Positions 10,931 to 21,513 of a stretch of DNA of 64,000 bases are shown piece by piece; the stretch's first letter is position 1; every line of letters begins with the position of its first letter. Source of the stretch: Megaustenia siamemsis. Its lineage: Eukaryota; Mollusca; Gastropoda; Stylommatophora; Ariophantidae. The DNA lies in contig JAVIAB010000124.1 in assembly GCA_032433765.1 (NCBI GenBank), positions 78,798,965 to 78,862,964 of the forward strand. The letters run 5' to 3'. The translations under genes and the position numbers were made by a program. Under the pieces are notes generated by a model. It was not told where the DNA came from. It was given only the letters and a program-made list of their open reading frames with translations, and made no database searches.

Positions 10931-11544
10931 GATTCGAAGTGCAAAAATCCAATCGCAAAACTATGAAAGGGTGGATTTGTTGATTTAATGAAGAGGGGAT
11001 GGCCTATAATGAAAATAATAATGTTGATTTAGGGCAGCTAGGATGATCTTTAATAAAATACATTTGTTTTAAAATGTCTATTTTAACATGTTTCTTTTTA
11101 ATGTAATTTTTCGTTCTGGTGTTAATTATCAAGTCTGATTTCAGGTCTGTGTTCTGGAGTCAATAACAGCCATGGACATGGAGTGGGGAATGGTCGTGGA
11201 TATCTTCTCTATGAGTCCGTGGTTCAGTTGGACATCAATACCACAGGTCGAACCTGCTGCGCGTTAGGGCACAAATAGCAATATACTGCACTAGACTTGA
11301 AATGAAGAACAACGATGACGTCAGTAAGAACGTTTCATACGCCCGATGACTGGGCATCGCTCTGCTATACAGCACAAGTTTTATTTATTTGGCGATTCGC
11401 AGTTTCGGTGCAGTAACTTCAACATCACATCAGCCACATGAAAATTATCACTAAAACTCTACAGACGATATCATTTGTACAGCTCGCGGTCAAAATACCG
11501 CAGCTGTCGTCAGCAGAATTACTTCCCGACCTGTTCAGCTGTCC
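10931..11544. other. region upstream of the CD36-like exon
   Basis: Expected to hold the 5' UTR, promoter or an upstream intron of the exon that follows. A good 3' splice-site-like sequence (TCTGATTTCAG followed by GT) lies near 11135-11146 and might start an exon. No TATA box is obvious. Confidence 0.35.
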
Positions 11545-11799
11545 ATGGTGCGAGCCACTGCCGACCATCACTCGTCCGGCCCCTGGTCTCTGAAGGACCG
11601 AGCAGACTCTGTGATAAGTTCTGGCACCAGAGGCCGGACAGTGTCCACGCACATCCTTGGTATTGGCATCGCCCTGGTGGGCGTCCTGTTCCTGGCTGTA
11701 GGCTTGATCATGGGCCTAGAGTTCCCCAGCTACGTCCACAAGCAGAACAGGGAGAAGCAGTGCGTGGTGTATGCTGGCCACGAAAAGTACACGGCCTGG
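11545..11799 (+). CDS. first coding exon, CD36/scavenger receptor class B-like protein (partial)
   Basis: The ATG at 11545 opens an 85-codon frame ending at a Trp codon directly followed by GTAAGT, a consensus 5' splice site, giving a phase-0 intron. Residues about 37-60 form one hydrophobic segment (ILGIGIALVGVLFLAVGLIM) preceded by basic residues, followed by EFPSYVHKQ and, 20 residues on, HEKYTAW. In SCARB/CD36/LIMP-2 proteins a short cytoplasmic N-terminus and a transmembrane helix rich in G/L/V are followed by a P-S-x-x-K-x-Q-like stretch and an aromatic-x-x-W motif before the P-P-x-P-x-Y segment. The arrangement matches, though similarity is short. The family consists of two-pass membrane receptors for lipoproteins, lipids and microbial ligands. 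No later exon was found in the window, so the rest of the gene would lie beyond a long intron. The frame could instead belong to another type II membrane protein. Confidence 0.5.
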
Positions 11800-11805
11800 G
11801 TAAGT
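11800..11805 (+). promoter_or_regulatory. 5' splice site of the CD36-like exon
   Basis: TGG followed by GTAAGT matches the U1 consensus. The same GTAAGT recurs at the start of the next tandem units downstream (near 11832, 11862 and 11888), then becomes GTATGT in most of the array. Confidence 0.6.
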
Positions 11806-13245
11806 ACCGTATGATGTACACATGTCTTGAGTAAGTACCGTATTATGTACACGTGTCTTGGGTAAGTAAAACATGAACTCGTCGTGCGTAAGTAATGCAG
11901 GAAGTACACGTCTTTGGTATGTACTGCACGAAATACACGTCTTTGGTATGTACTGCACGAAATACACGTCTTTGGTATGTACTGCACGAAATACACGTCT
12001 TTGGTATGTACTGCACGAAATACACGTCTTTGGTATGTACTGCACGAAATACACGTCTTTGGTATGTACTGCACGAAATACACGTCTTTGGTATGTACTG
12101 CACGAAATACACGTTTTTGGTATGTACTGCACGAAATACACGTCTTTGGTATGTACTGCACGAAATACACGTCTTTGGTATGTACTGCACGAAATACACG
12201 TCTTTGGTATGTACTGCACGAAATACACGTTTTTGGTATGTACTGCACGAAATACACGTCTTTGGTATGTACTGCACGAAATACACGTCTTTGGTATGTA
12301 CTGCACGAAATACACGTTTTTGGTATGTACTGCACGAAATACACGTCTTGAGTATGTACTGCACGAAGTACACGTCTTGAGTATGTACTGCACGAAGTAC
12401 ACGTCTTGAGTATGTACTGCACGAAGTACACGTCTTGAGTATGTACTGCACGAAGTACACGTCTTGAGTATGTACTGCGCGAGGTACTCGTCTTGAGTAT
12501 GTACTGCGCGAAGTGCATGCCTTGAATATGTACTGCGCGAAGTACACGTCTTGAGTATGTACTGCACGAAGACAACGTCTAGGGTATGTACTGCACGATG
12601 TACACGTCTAGGGTATGTACTGCACGAAGTACACGTCTTGAGTATGTACTGCGCGAGGTACTCGTCTTGAGTATGTACTGCGCGAAGTGCATGCCTTGAA
12701 TATGTACTGCGCGAAGTACACGTCTTGAGTATGTACTGCGCGAAGTACACGTCTTGAGTATGTACTGCACGAAGTACACGTCTTGAGTTTGTACTGCACG
12801 AAGACAACGTCTAGGGTATGTACTGCACGATGTACACGTCTAGGGTATGTACTGCACGAAGTACACGTCTTGAATATGTACCGCACGAAGTACACGTCTT
12901 GAATATGTACTGCACGAAGTACACGTCTAGGGTATGTACTGCACGAAGACAACGTCTAGGGTATGTACTACACGAAGTACACGTCTTCAGTATGTACTGC
13001 ACGAAGTACATGTCATGGGTATGTACTGCACTAAGTACACGTCATGGGTATGTACTGCACGAAATACATGTCATGAGTATGTACTGCACGAAGACAACGT
13101 CTAGGGTATGTACTGCACGAAATACACGTCATGGGTATGTACTGCACGAAGTACATGTCATGAGTATGTACTGCACGAAGTACACGTCATGAGTATGTAC
13201 TACACGAAGTACACGTCATGTGTATGTACTGCACGAAGTTTTTTC
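11800..13245. repeat. 29-bp minisatellite starting exactly at a splice donor (about 49 units)
   Basis: Units of GTATGTACTGCACGAAATAC plus ACGTCTTTG. The period of 29 is confirmed by repeats at 11916 and 11945. The first units are diverged and begin GTAAGT, the second-half units use CTTGA, CTAGG or CATGG before TATGT, and a few have lost the GT (TTGAATATGT). The unit boundary coincides with the exon/intron junction at 11799/11800. The unit is stop-free in both directions, explaining long frames on both strands; none is likely coding. Confidence 0.93.
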
Positions 13246-13269
13246 ATGGATCGCCACAATCAAAGAACT

Positions 13270-13318
13270 TCTTGTTTCCTTCTTTATTTCATCATTTACC
13301 TTTCAGCGTCGAGGGGAG
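13270..13318 (-). mobile_element. RTE family C 3' tip fragment
   Basis: CCTTTCAGCGTCGAGGGGAG is the reverse complement of the 3' end of the RTE at 8150-8875, and the T/C-rich sequence to its left matches that element's A/G-rich tail. Only about 50 bp remain, sandwiched between two minisatellites. Confidence 0.45.
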
Positions 13319-13760
13319 CGACAAGTGGAGCATTTATGTATGTCACAGGTGTATGGAACCATGACAAGTGGAGCATTTATGTACGTCACAGGTGTATGGA
13401 ACCATGACAAGTGGAGCACTTATGTATGTCACATGTGTATGGAAACACGACAAGTGGAGCACTTATGTATGTCATAGGTGTATGGAACCACGACAAGTGG
13501 AGCATTTATGTATGTCACAGGTATATGGAACCACGAGAAGTGGAGCACTTATGTATGTCACATGTGTATGGAACCATGACAAGTGGAGCACTTATGTATG
13601 TCACATGTGTATGGAAACACGACAAGTGGAACACTTATGTATGTCATAGGTGTATGGAACCACGACAAGTGGAGCACTTATGTATGTCACATGTGTATGG
13701 AACCACGACAAGTGGAGCACTTATGTATGTCACAGGTGCACGGAACGTCATCCAGGCATG
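13315..13760. repeat. 43-bp minisatellite (about 10 units)
   Basis: Units of GACAAGTGGAGCACTTATGT plus ATGTCACATGTGTATGGAAC and CAC. The period is confirmed at 13449 and 13492. The first unit begins within the RTE tip sequence (GGGGAGCGACAAG). Open frames here are repeat artefacts. Confidence 0.93.
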
Positions 13761-14145
13761 AATATTAAATCCCCCATCTATGAACAAATATTACTATCAG
13801 TTACATGTCCTTTACTGTAGGCAACCTTTACCACAGCCCGCCTGGGAGAGTCTATGCTTCTAGTCAGATCCCCCATTTCTATGATGCCATGTTAAAGTTT
13901 TTTTTTCATGTCTTAGAAGAAAATAAAATATAATAAATAATAACATCCCCCTCAGTAACATTTCATATCCAGTTCATTACTATTCAGCTTGGCAACCTCA
14001 TGTCCTATCAGAGGAGAAATAAACCCACACATTTGTAATTATTGTGTGGCACAATACAACTATTTCACAAGCCAAAGCATCACACAGTGCATTCAGGATG
14101 CAGTCAACAAACAAGACCTATATTCATGCCCTAGTTTGTAAAAAT
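13761..14145. other. unassigned sequence
   Basis: No gene or known repeat recognised; AT-rich. Confidence 0.4.
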
Positions 14146-14235
14146 CCACCCTTCTCTCTCTCTCTCTCTCTCTCACACACAAACACTCTCACTTTCTCTC
14201 AATCACCTATACACACACAAAACACATACTCATAC
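14146..14235. repeat. (CT)n and CA-rich low-complexity tract
   Basis: A pure CTCT run at about 14153-14174 is followed by imperfect CACA/ACTC repeats. Confidence 0.85.
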
Positions 14236-14599
14236 ACCTCACTCTACCACACAATTCTGCCGTTTTTATTGACAATATATACTTGGTAGGGGGAAGTACT
14301 CTTCATTTCTTTATAATGTACGTGCCCTGGACGAGTAAGTTCAATGTAGTTCATTCCCTTGTTGGTGATCCCACATATGTACATAGAGTTTTCAATCCTC
14401 ATTATTGTTTTTAATTGGACAAATGAACTGTGGTGAAATAGTAGCAATGATAATGAATTACAATTACCACCCACAACTATAATTACCGCCAATCATAACG
14501 TTTATCATCATTAATAATTATTGAATGAAATATGAGTGGTTATCGATGTTAATTACGTGAAGCCGATGTTAATACTTGAAAGCAGTATAGCTGTCTTCT

Positions 14600-15112
14600 T
14601 ATCGGGTACCTCAATCATCCGGCAATCAATTAAAATAGTTTTACTTAATGTCGACTTTTTTTATACCCAGCATTCCTGCAATGTTTTGAAAAAATAGTTT
14701 TATTTAATGAAGTTATTTTATGTATCAAATCATCTCGCAATTATTTAAAATAGTTTTATTTATTGTCGACTTTTTATGTACCCAGCATTACTGCAATGTT
14801 TTGAAATAAATAGTTTAACTTATTGTCGACTTTTTTATGCATCAAATCTTCCTGCAATTATTTGAAATAGTTTTACTAAAATGGAGACTTTAAAAAAAAT
14901 ATATTCAACTTCCATGCAATCATTTGAAATAGTAATCCTTAAATTTAGATTTTTTTGTATTTATCAAAGCTTCGTGCAATCATTCGAAGTAGTTTTACTT
15001 AAATGGAGATTTTGTATATGTCCAGTCTTCTTGGATACATTTGAAATATTTTCCCTTAAATTGAGACTTTTTATTTTTTAAATTTTCCTGCAATCGTTTG
15101 AAATAGTTCTCT
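14600..15112. repeat. degenerate tandem repeat, about 60-bp unit
   Basis: Eight or so diverged units share TGCAATNATTTGAAATAGTT followed by TTACTTAA and a GAC/GAG-CTTTTT segment. Divergence is high, so this is an older array than its neighbours. Confidence 0.8.
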
Positions 15113-15114
15113 GA

Positions 15115-15485
15115 ATGCACTTGTCAACCAACACAACACAGGTGTCATTAGTCTCAGCACCTTGAGGGACATACTCCGGAGGAGATCTCATGTATAGACT
15201 TGTCAACCAACACAACACAGGTGTCGTTAGTCTCAGCACCTTGAGGGACATACTCCGGAGGAGATCTCATGTATAGACTTGTCAACCAACACAACACAGG
15301 TGTCGTTAGTCTCAGCACCTTGAGGGACATACTCCGGAGGAGATCTCATGTATGGACTTGCGCAACGTGCAATGATTTTAGGGACATACTCCGGAGGAGA
15401 TGTCATGTATGGACTTGTGCAACGTGCAATCATTTGAGGGGTATACTCCGGAGATCGCAGCATGTATGGACTTGTCCAACGTGCT
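15115..15485. repeat. 79-bp tandem repeat with shorter derived units
   Basis: Three units of 79 bp start ACTTGTCAACCAACACAACA (15119, 15198, 15277) and contain GGGACATACTCCGGAGGAGA. They are followed by about three units of roughly 59 bp that keep the CTCCGGAG segment but replace the first half by a GCAACGTGCAAT sequence. Confidence 0.9.
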
Positions 15486-15749
15486 ATGACATGTCGACTA
15501 GACTAAACTGATTGTTGACACATTATATGTCCAGCTTCGCAGCAAGCATGCATTTGAAATAAAGCCAAGACTTTAGCTATGAATATAGAGTAGTCGTCTA
15601 GACCTGAGTTAGCCAGAAACTCCGACTGGTGTCGTTGTCGGCGCGACATCTAGAAAGGTATCCGCTGATATTCCACATTCCATTCACCCAGTTTACGTGG
15701 TGACTGTGCGAAGCAATAGGTATCGCAGCCGTGCTATTTTTGGCTTTTA

Positions 15750-15928
15750 AATATCATTAGCATTTAAGATTTAGCATTTAAGATTTAGCATTTAAAATTT
15801 TGCATTTAAGATTTAGCATTTAAGATTTAGCATTTAAAATTTAGCATTTAAGATTTAGCATTGAAGATTTAGCATTTAAGATTAGCATTTAAAATTTAGC
15901 ATTTAAGATTTAGCATTTAAGAAAGTTT
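15750..15928. repeat. 14-bp minisatellite (about 12 units)
   Basis: Units of GCATTTAAGATTTA with A/G and deletion variants. Confidence 0.93.
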
Positions 15929-16159
15929 AATTCAGCTTTAGCTTTCTGTTACCAGCTTTTCGCTAGCATCATCATTATCATGTGCGATCATTGCCTGCTG
16001 GCAGGTGTAATCATAGCTACCACAGCTGCATGTCTCTACAGTTATCAACTCTTTTGTTAGCTCCAAATCGAAACTTATTCCTTCAGGATGGCAAGACAGG
16101 GCCTGATGTGAAGAAAAACCGCAACATTATCTTTACCATTATACTCCCTCTCCTATACT

Positions 16160-16330
16160 CTAGAGAGTCATGTAGCGTTGTGGCTAGTGCACCTCATTTG
16201 CCGACCTCTATTTTAGGGTTCAAATCACAGTCGAAGCATAAATATTTTCCTATTAGAATGACTCCCGGGATCCACCCAAGCACATGAAATGAGTAGCAGA
16301 GATCACTTCTGTACACTGTCTGGATAAGGG
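16160..16330 (+). mobile_element. possible tRNA-derived SINE, degenerate
   Basis: TAGCGTTGTGGCTAGTGC resembles an A box and GGTTCAAATC a B box, about 45 bp apart as in tRNA-derived promoters. The body is not similar to the other families, and no target-site duplication was found. Confidence 0.35.
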
Positions 16331-16639
16331 GCATTCGTGACATTTTGCTGCTAAATGAAAAATAATGTCCTTAAATTCAACTAAATAATAATCATAATCG
16401 TTAATAAATAACCGTAAATTTTCAAGATGGCGTAGCCACGTGGTTGGTAAAATGATGTTTAAATTGATTATTTGAGCGAGAGAAAACAGCGCCCTAATTA
16501 AGTTCAGTTTTAGTTAGGGAAATTGATGTCAATTTGTTGATGATACACACCTTAAAGATACACTATTACAATGCGTTAATGTCATTCGAGTTGTATCTTT
16601 TGCATGTCTTTCATTTTAATGTATTTTATCATTTGTGTA
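16331..16639. other. unassigned AT-rich sequence
   Basis: No gene or repeat recognised. Confidence 0.4.
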
Positions 16640-16649
16640 TGTACCATGT

Positions 16650-16913
16650 AAGTAAAAAAAGTAAAGTACCCCCGTCACGGCAAGTGGCGTATATGGAAAT
16701 ATGGTGTTAGTGACCCTATAATTTACAGACCTTCAGCACATGATTTTTGGGGTAATGTGGTCAGTATTACGCTCATGCTGCTTTACTTTCCCAGAAAAAA
16801 AACCCGGTACCCATTTAAGGCAGGGTGAACCCGGAAGCCGTCGGTTGTGATCGAACCCTACCCCTTGTCCTTTGTAGTCCAGTTTACTAACCACTGAGCT
16901 ATCGCGGCTCCCT
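16650..16913 (-). mobile_element. tRNA-derived SINE, family 1, full length with target-site duplication
   Basis: Same head, body and tail as the copy at 2386-2640. It is bracketed by a 10-bp direct repeat TGTACCATGT (16640-16649 and 16914-16923), as expected from LINE-type retrotransposition. Confidence 0.92.
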
Positions 16914-17089
16914 TGTACCATGTGACGAATTTAAATTGGAGAAATTGTGGCCATGTTTAAATTGTGAGCGTTTAATCTAATCCCATTGTTGAACATTCTC
17001 AAACAAAAACACTTTAATACAGGCGTGGGCGAAAACGACAGTTTGTCAATATCGTTATTTTTCTTCGTTTCCCTGTTTTTTTTTTTTTT

Positions 17090-17550
17090 AAATTACTTTT
17101 AAAGAAGTAAACGCCGGGTGTTACTTTACTTTTAAAGAAGTAAACGCTGGGTGTTACTTTACTTTTAAAGAAGTAAACGCTGGGTGTTACTTTACTTTTA
17201 AAGAAGTAAACGTTGGGTGTTACTTTACTTTTAAAGAAGTAAACGCTGGGTGTTACTTTACTTTTAAAGAAGTAAACGTTGGGTGTTACTTTACTTTTAA
17301 AGAAGTAAACGCTGAGTGTTACTTTACTTTTAAAGAAGTAAACGTTGGGTGTTACTTTACTTTTAAAGAAGTAAATGCTGGGTGTTACTTTACTTTTAAA
17401 GAAGTAAACGTTGGGTGTTACTTTACTTTTAAAGAAGTAAACGTTGGGTGTTACTTTACTTTTAAAGAAGTAAACGTTGGGTGTTACTTTACTTTTAAAG
17501 AAGTAAACGCCGGGTGTTACTTTACTTTTAAAGAAGTAAACGTTGGGTGC
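17090..17550. repeat. 33-bp minisatellite with an internal palindrome in each unit (about 14 units)
   Basis: Units of TACTTTACTTTTAAAGAAGT plus AAACGCTGGGTGT. Each contains TTTACTT-TTAAAG-AAGTAAA, a 7-bp inverted repeat around a 6-bp centre. Variation is concentrated at the GCT/GTT/GCC site. Confidence 0.94.
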
Positions 17551-17742
17551 TATTCATGACATCAAAGGCACTTGTAGCCACCACTATCTCTGTATTGGTT
17601 TTCTTGTGATCAAATAGGACTGTATGATCCTTATTTCAATGATGTTAGTTTTTTTTTATTTCCAATGTTATTTATAGAATGCGCCATATTTAAAATGTAG
17701 AAAGTGTAATCCTCGCCTAGCGTTTCACATTTTCAAGCAACA

Positions 17743-18182
17743 ACCTTTATTAAACAGATGTTCTACTTTATTAAACAGATGTTCTACTTTATTAAACAGA
17801 TGTTCTATTTTATTAAACAGATGTTCTACTTTATTAAACAGATGTTCTACTTTATTAAACAGATGTTCTACTTTATTAAACAGATGTTCTACTTTATTAA
17901 ACAGATGTTCTACTTTATTAAACAGATGTTCTACTTTATTAAACAGATGTTCTACTTTATTAAACAGATGTTTTACTTTATTAAACAGATGTTCTACTGT
18001 ATTAAACAGACGTTATACTTTATTAAACAGATGTTCTACTTAATTAAACATATGTTCTACTTATTAAACAGATGTTCTACTTTATTAAACAGATGTTCTA
18101 CTTTATTAAACAGATGTTCTACTTAATTAAACATATGTTCTATTTATTAAACAGATGTTCTACTTTATTAAACAGATGTTCT
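17743..18182. repeat. 21-bp minisatellite (about 21 units)
   Basis: Units of ATTAAACAGATGTTCTACTT plus T. The period is a multiple of three, giving an open frame with a 7-residue repeat (FIKQMFY). Single-base deletions shift the frame near 18060, arguing against coding. A pyrimidine-rich tract with a C run follows at about 18258-18307. Confidence 0.95.
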
Positions 18183-18665
18183 CCACGCCGACGATACCGG
18201 AATGGGCTTGTCTCCACACGAGCTGAGATTAAAAGTTTCCCTCATAATTTTGCCTCGGAGTCGCTCTCTCTCTCTTTATCTCCCCCCCCCCCTCCCCCAT
18301 CCCCCCAATCATTCCTGCCCCGATTTGATAAGTAAAACGCCTCATGTTGATACCATTATAGTAGAAACCATTTAAACCGGATCCAGTTAATAATGAAAGT
18401 ATATCATCAGACTAAATATAGTTGAGATGAGCAATAATCTATTCTTACTCTATTTCCATAGCTCTTGGGTATTTCCTCCCAGGGAAGCGTAGTCTATCAA
18501 ACCTTTCGGGGATTACCTTCTAGTCTTAAATAAACAGACTTGCAACGTTGGAGGAAAACTAATGAACTGACTGGAATGTAAGAGAGAACAAAACACGGAA
18601 ATAAGAATAAGACTGTAAGAGAAAGAGTGGGTAGGACGTTTATCTTCAGCCATATACAGTGACAA
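18183..18665. other. unassigned sequence left of the palindromic element
   Basis: Includes the pyrimidine/C-rich tract; no gene recognised. Its right end carries the left target-site duplication (CACAAT) of the next element. Confidence 0.4.
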
Positions 18666-19170
18666 CACAATAGTAGTATACCAGGGTCCAACTGATTAGC
18701 ATTTGGCCCGTAAATTAACAAAGATATATAGGGCGCCGCGCGGCGCGCATAAAGCGTGCGGCGCAGGGGGAGTTAACCATGACAGCTCGTGTCAGGATGT
18801 TGACCACTAGTCCCGGTGACTCCGGAAGTGACCTGTTTATGTCTGGTGTGCGCTGACTTTTGGAGTTCTTGCGGTACTTGCTCGACAGTGATAGGTTAGT
18901 AGATTATACAACATCAATGAAAAACAATCAATATAAAACAGAAGACAAAGATATATTTTATTCTTTTATTATCTCAATAGGTGTATAACATACATTGATA
19001 TTATATATCATTAAAAACATATTCAGTACATTGAGTAAATATATAGTACAGGGATAACAATTATTTATAGCTATGTAGTTGGGTGTCTGCTTAGCGTTGT
19101 GTCATAAATGAATCATAAGGGGTGAAACAGTTAGAGATTGCTGGGTAGTCTTAAGTGGTAGTGCAAAGAG

Positions 19171-19593
19171 TTAAATATCTAGAGGCGTTGTCGAGACGTT
19201 ATCATCAGCTACCTTTCTTTTTATATAGAAATAGGAAAGAGCATTTCTTGTTTGACTGTAGGAAAATATGGAATTATTTAAGACTTTGAAACCTACATTT
19301 TTCCCACCCTTAGCCTTTTGCGTGGCGAGAACCTCTAAAAACATATCTTTATCTAATTTGTTGTGTTGCTTGCTTAACCCTTTACAACTGATTTTATCGT
19401 AATCCCCACTACAATGGTACGTCTTACTACATAAGCTAACAAGAGCTGTCCCTTCGTACTCTAGTTTAAAAAGCCCGGGCGTTCGTTTGGTGTATGCTTT
19501 AACACCCTTACAGTTTATACAGTCTGTCTTGCTAGTATGTTCATCGCAGCGATGGTTGTATAGGGGTCGTCTAGTGAGTCGTGATGGGTGCAT
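19171..19593 (-). pseudogene. DNA polymerase B C-terminal fragment (Polinton type), left arm
   Basis: A 140-codon minus-strand frame, of which the first 14 or so codons are minisatellite sequence. The rest contains TPGLFKLEYEG, LVSLCSKTYHC, the KGLSKQHN block and ALSYFYIKRKVADD before a C-terminal TTPLDI. This succession is characteristic of the C-terminal end of Polinton/adintovirus-like protein-primed family B polymerases, which in the complete form replicate the linear element from terminal-protein primers. Exonuclease, TPR and palm motifs (including DTD) are missing, so it cannot polymerise. It differs from the right-arm copy at one residue (Ser instead of Asn in the SYSQTRN segment). Frame conservation in both arms is notable but may only reflect youth of the duplication. 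Confidence 0.8.
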
Positions 19594-20180
19594 GGAGGTC
19601 GGCTAGTATATCGTGATGGGTGTACGGATGGCGTTTAGTGTGTCATATTGGGTGTATAGAGGGCGGCTAGTGTGTCGTGATGGTTGTATAGGGGTCGTTT
19701 AGTGTGTCGTGATTGGTACAGGGAGGGCGGGTAGTGTGTTATGATGGGTGTACGGAGGTCGTCTAGTGTGTCATATTGGGTGTATAGAGGGCGTTTAGTG
19801 TGTCATGATGGTTGTATAGGGGTCGTCTAGTGTGTCATGATGGGTGCATGGAGGTCGGCTATTATATCGTGAGGGGTGTACGGAGGTCGGCTAGTGTGTC
19901 ATGATGGCGGTATACCGGTCGTCTAGTGTCATGATGGTTGTATGGAGGTCGTCTAGTGTTGTATGATGGGTGTATGGAGGTCGCCTACTGTGTCGTGAGG
20001 GGTGTATGGAGGTCATCTAGTGTGGTATGTGGGGTGTATGGAGGTCATCTAGTGTGGTATGTGGGGTGTATGGAGGTCATCTAGTGTGATATAAGGCTGT
20101 ATGCCGGGCGTCTAGTGTGACATGAGGGCTGTATACCGGTCGCCTAGTGTGGCATCAGGGCTGTATGGCGGTTGTCTGGT
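19575..20180. repeat. degenerate ~31-bp minisatellite, left arm
   Basis: Units such as CTAGTGTGTCATGATGGGTG plus TACGGAGGTCG with many variants. It overlaps the start of the polymerase fragment and is mirrored at 26745-27350. Confidence 0.9.
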
Positions 20181-20184
20181 ATAT

Positions 20185-20613
20185 CATACTTTAATCAACC
20201 AATAAGAAAACATGAAAAAATGAAGGAATTCAACATTACTTATCTTAACTACTTTACAGCAATACAGTTTAATAACGTGTTATCGTTAAGTCTTACCATA
20301 CTTTAAGAGAAAACATTCAAACTTACAGTATAAAATATAGTCTCAATCATCTACAATGAATATAACCTATTATCGATAACCCTTAACATACTTTAAGAGA
20401 AAACAAGCCAACTTACTGTGCAAAACTCCGCTAGAATGAACAGTAACTTTCCTTGAATCAACCAAACTTATAACACAAATTCTCACATGAGACTAGTTTA
20501 AATATATTCTGGTAGCAGATTTTAACCAATCAGCGAGTGACTACGTCAACATCGCCTGATATCCAGATTAACCAATCAGAGAAGAGTATTAACATCGGAG
20601 GCGGGGCAAAGAA
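20185..20613 (+). promoter_or_regulatory. CCAAT-rich putative promoter, left arm
   Basis: Between the outward polymerase fragment and the inward ORF there are CCAATAAG near 20196 and three copies of TTAACCAATCAG (about 20525, 20569, 20629). TTTAAATATATT near 20500 could serve as a TATA-like element. Clustered CCAAT boxes are typical NF-Y sites in animal promoters. Function is inferred only from motif clustering and position. Confidence 0.4.
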
Positions 20614-20931
20614 ATGACTGACAGGTGGATTAACCAATCAGAGAAGTGCGTTAGCCGAAGCGTAGGTAGTGGCTGTCGGGTCAGTGGTGGGGGAAAAATG
20701 CGGGGTGGTGGATTACTTGAACTCATTTTGACCCCTGAGCCAATTCCAGAAGAGTTCTATGACCTCATTTTGACCGCTGAAGGCTTTAATACCAGTGTTG
20801 CCCACTTCAACGAACGACATACATCATTAAAGGTGATTACTTCAGCTCTTAGACTTGGAGTTCCATATCTTTATCACTTCAACGAAGGACAGACAACAGT
20901 AAAGATGATCATTTCAGGTAAGAAAACTTAG
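20614..20931 (+). CDS. 105-codon ORF of unknown function, left arm
   Basis: ATG at 20614, reading toward the centre. Glycine-rich N-terminus (SGGGKMRGGG), then LELILTPEPIPEEFYDLILT and two similar segments, HFNERHTSLKVITS and HFNEGQTTVKMIIS. The DNA at the end of the second reads TTTCAG followed by GTAAGA, an excellent splice donor, and the frame stops eight bases later, so this may be a first exon. The predicted protein is identical in the right arm. No family was recognised. Chance ORF or UTR is possible. Confidence 0.4.
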   Translation: MTDRWINQSEKCVSRSVGSGCRVSGGGKMRGGGLLELILTPEPIPEEFYDLILTAEGFNTSVAHFNERHTSLKVITSALRLGVPYLYHFNEGQTTVKMIISGKKT

Positions 20932-21440
20932 TTCCAAACCCTAAAATTTTGGTTCATACTCACAAAGTTGAACACAAACTCTACAAATTTAGGCCCAACG
21001 TTGTAATTGTTAGACACGAAAGTCGTAAATGTTATATTCAAAGTCCAAAAGTTTGTCAAAAAGACAACCTAAACTCAAAATAGTTAGACACGAAAGGTCA
21101 AAAAAAAAAGTATATGCAAAGTCCAAAAGGTTACTCCAAAAGACAACTAATGTAACACCATTGCACAAAAATTTAGTTGCGTAACCAAAAAGTTGAACTC
21201 AAAACCCTACAAAATTTAAACCCAAAATAAAAATAGTTAGACACGAAAGACCAAATAGTTATATTCAAAGTCCAAAAGTTTGTCAAAAAGACAACCTTAA
21301 CTCAAAATAGTTAGACACAAAGCCCAACAATTTATATGCAAAGTCCAAAAAGTTACTCCAAAAGACAACTAATGTAGCACTTAATCCCAAAATTTCGTCT
21401 CATAACCAAAAAGTTGAACTCAAAACCCTAAAAAGTGTCC
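20932..21440. repeat. 222-bp tandem repeats, left arm (about 2-3 units)
   Basis: Units marked by AAAGTTGAACTCAAAACCCT (spacing near 220 bp at 21190 and 21408) and by CAAAAGACAACTAATGTA. The right arm has about seven to eight units of the same repeat. Confidence 0.85.
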
Positions 21441-21513
21441 ACTTATCAACCAAAGTCTTTAATACAGCTGAGAAAACCCTAATAAATAATTACAATTTAC
21501 TAAAAATGTTGCA

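Larger units (their letters stand above)
18672..21513. repeat. left arm of the palindromic element
   Basis: Order from the tip inward: terminal segment; a very GC-rich stretch (18730-18770) with GGCGCCGCGCGGCGCGC; AT-rich 3' UTR; polymerase B fragment (minus); about 600 bp of degenerate minisatellite; CCAAT-rich spacer; a 105-codon ORF (plus); about 500 bp of 222-bp repeats; a unique stretch. Pairing with the right arm ends at AATGTTGCA (21513). Confidence 0.85.

Noticed and set aside
11716..12807. Minus-strand frame of 363 codons with a CSTYSRRVLRAVHT-type repeat
   Set aside because: Product of the 29-bp intronic minisatellite; several frames on both strands are open alike.
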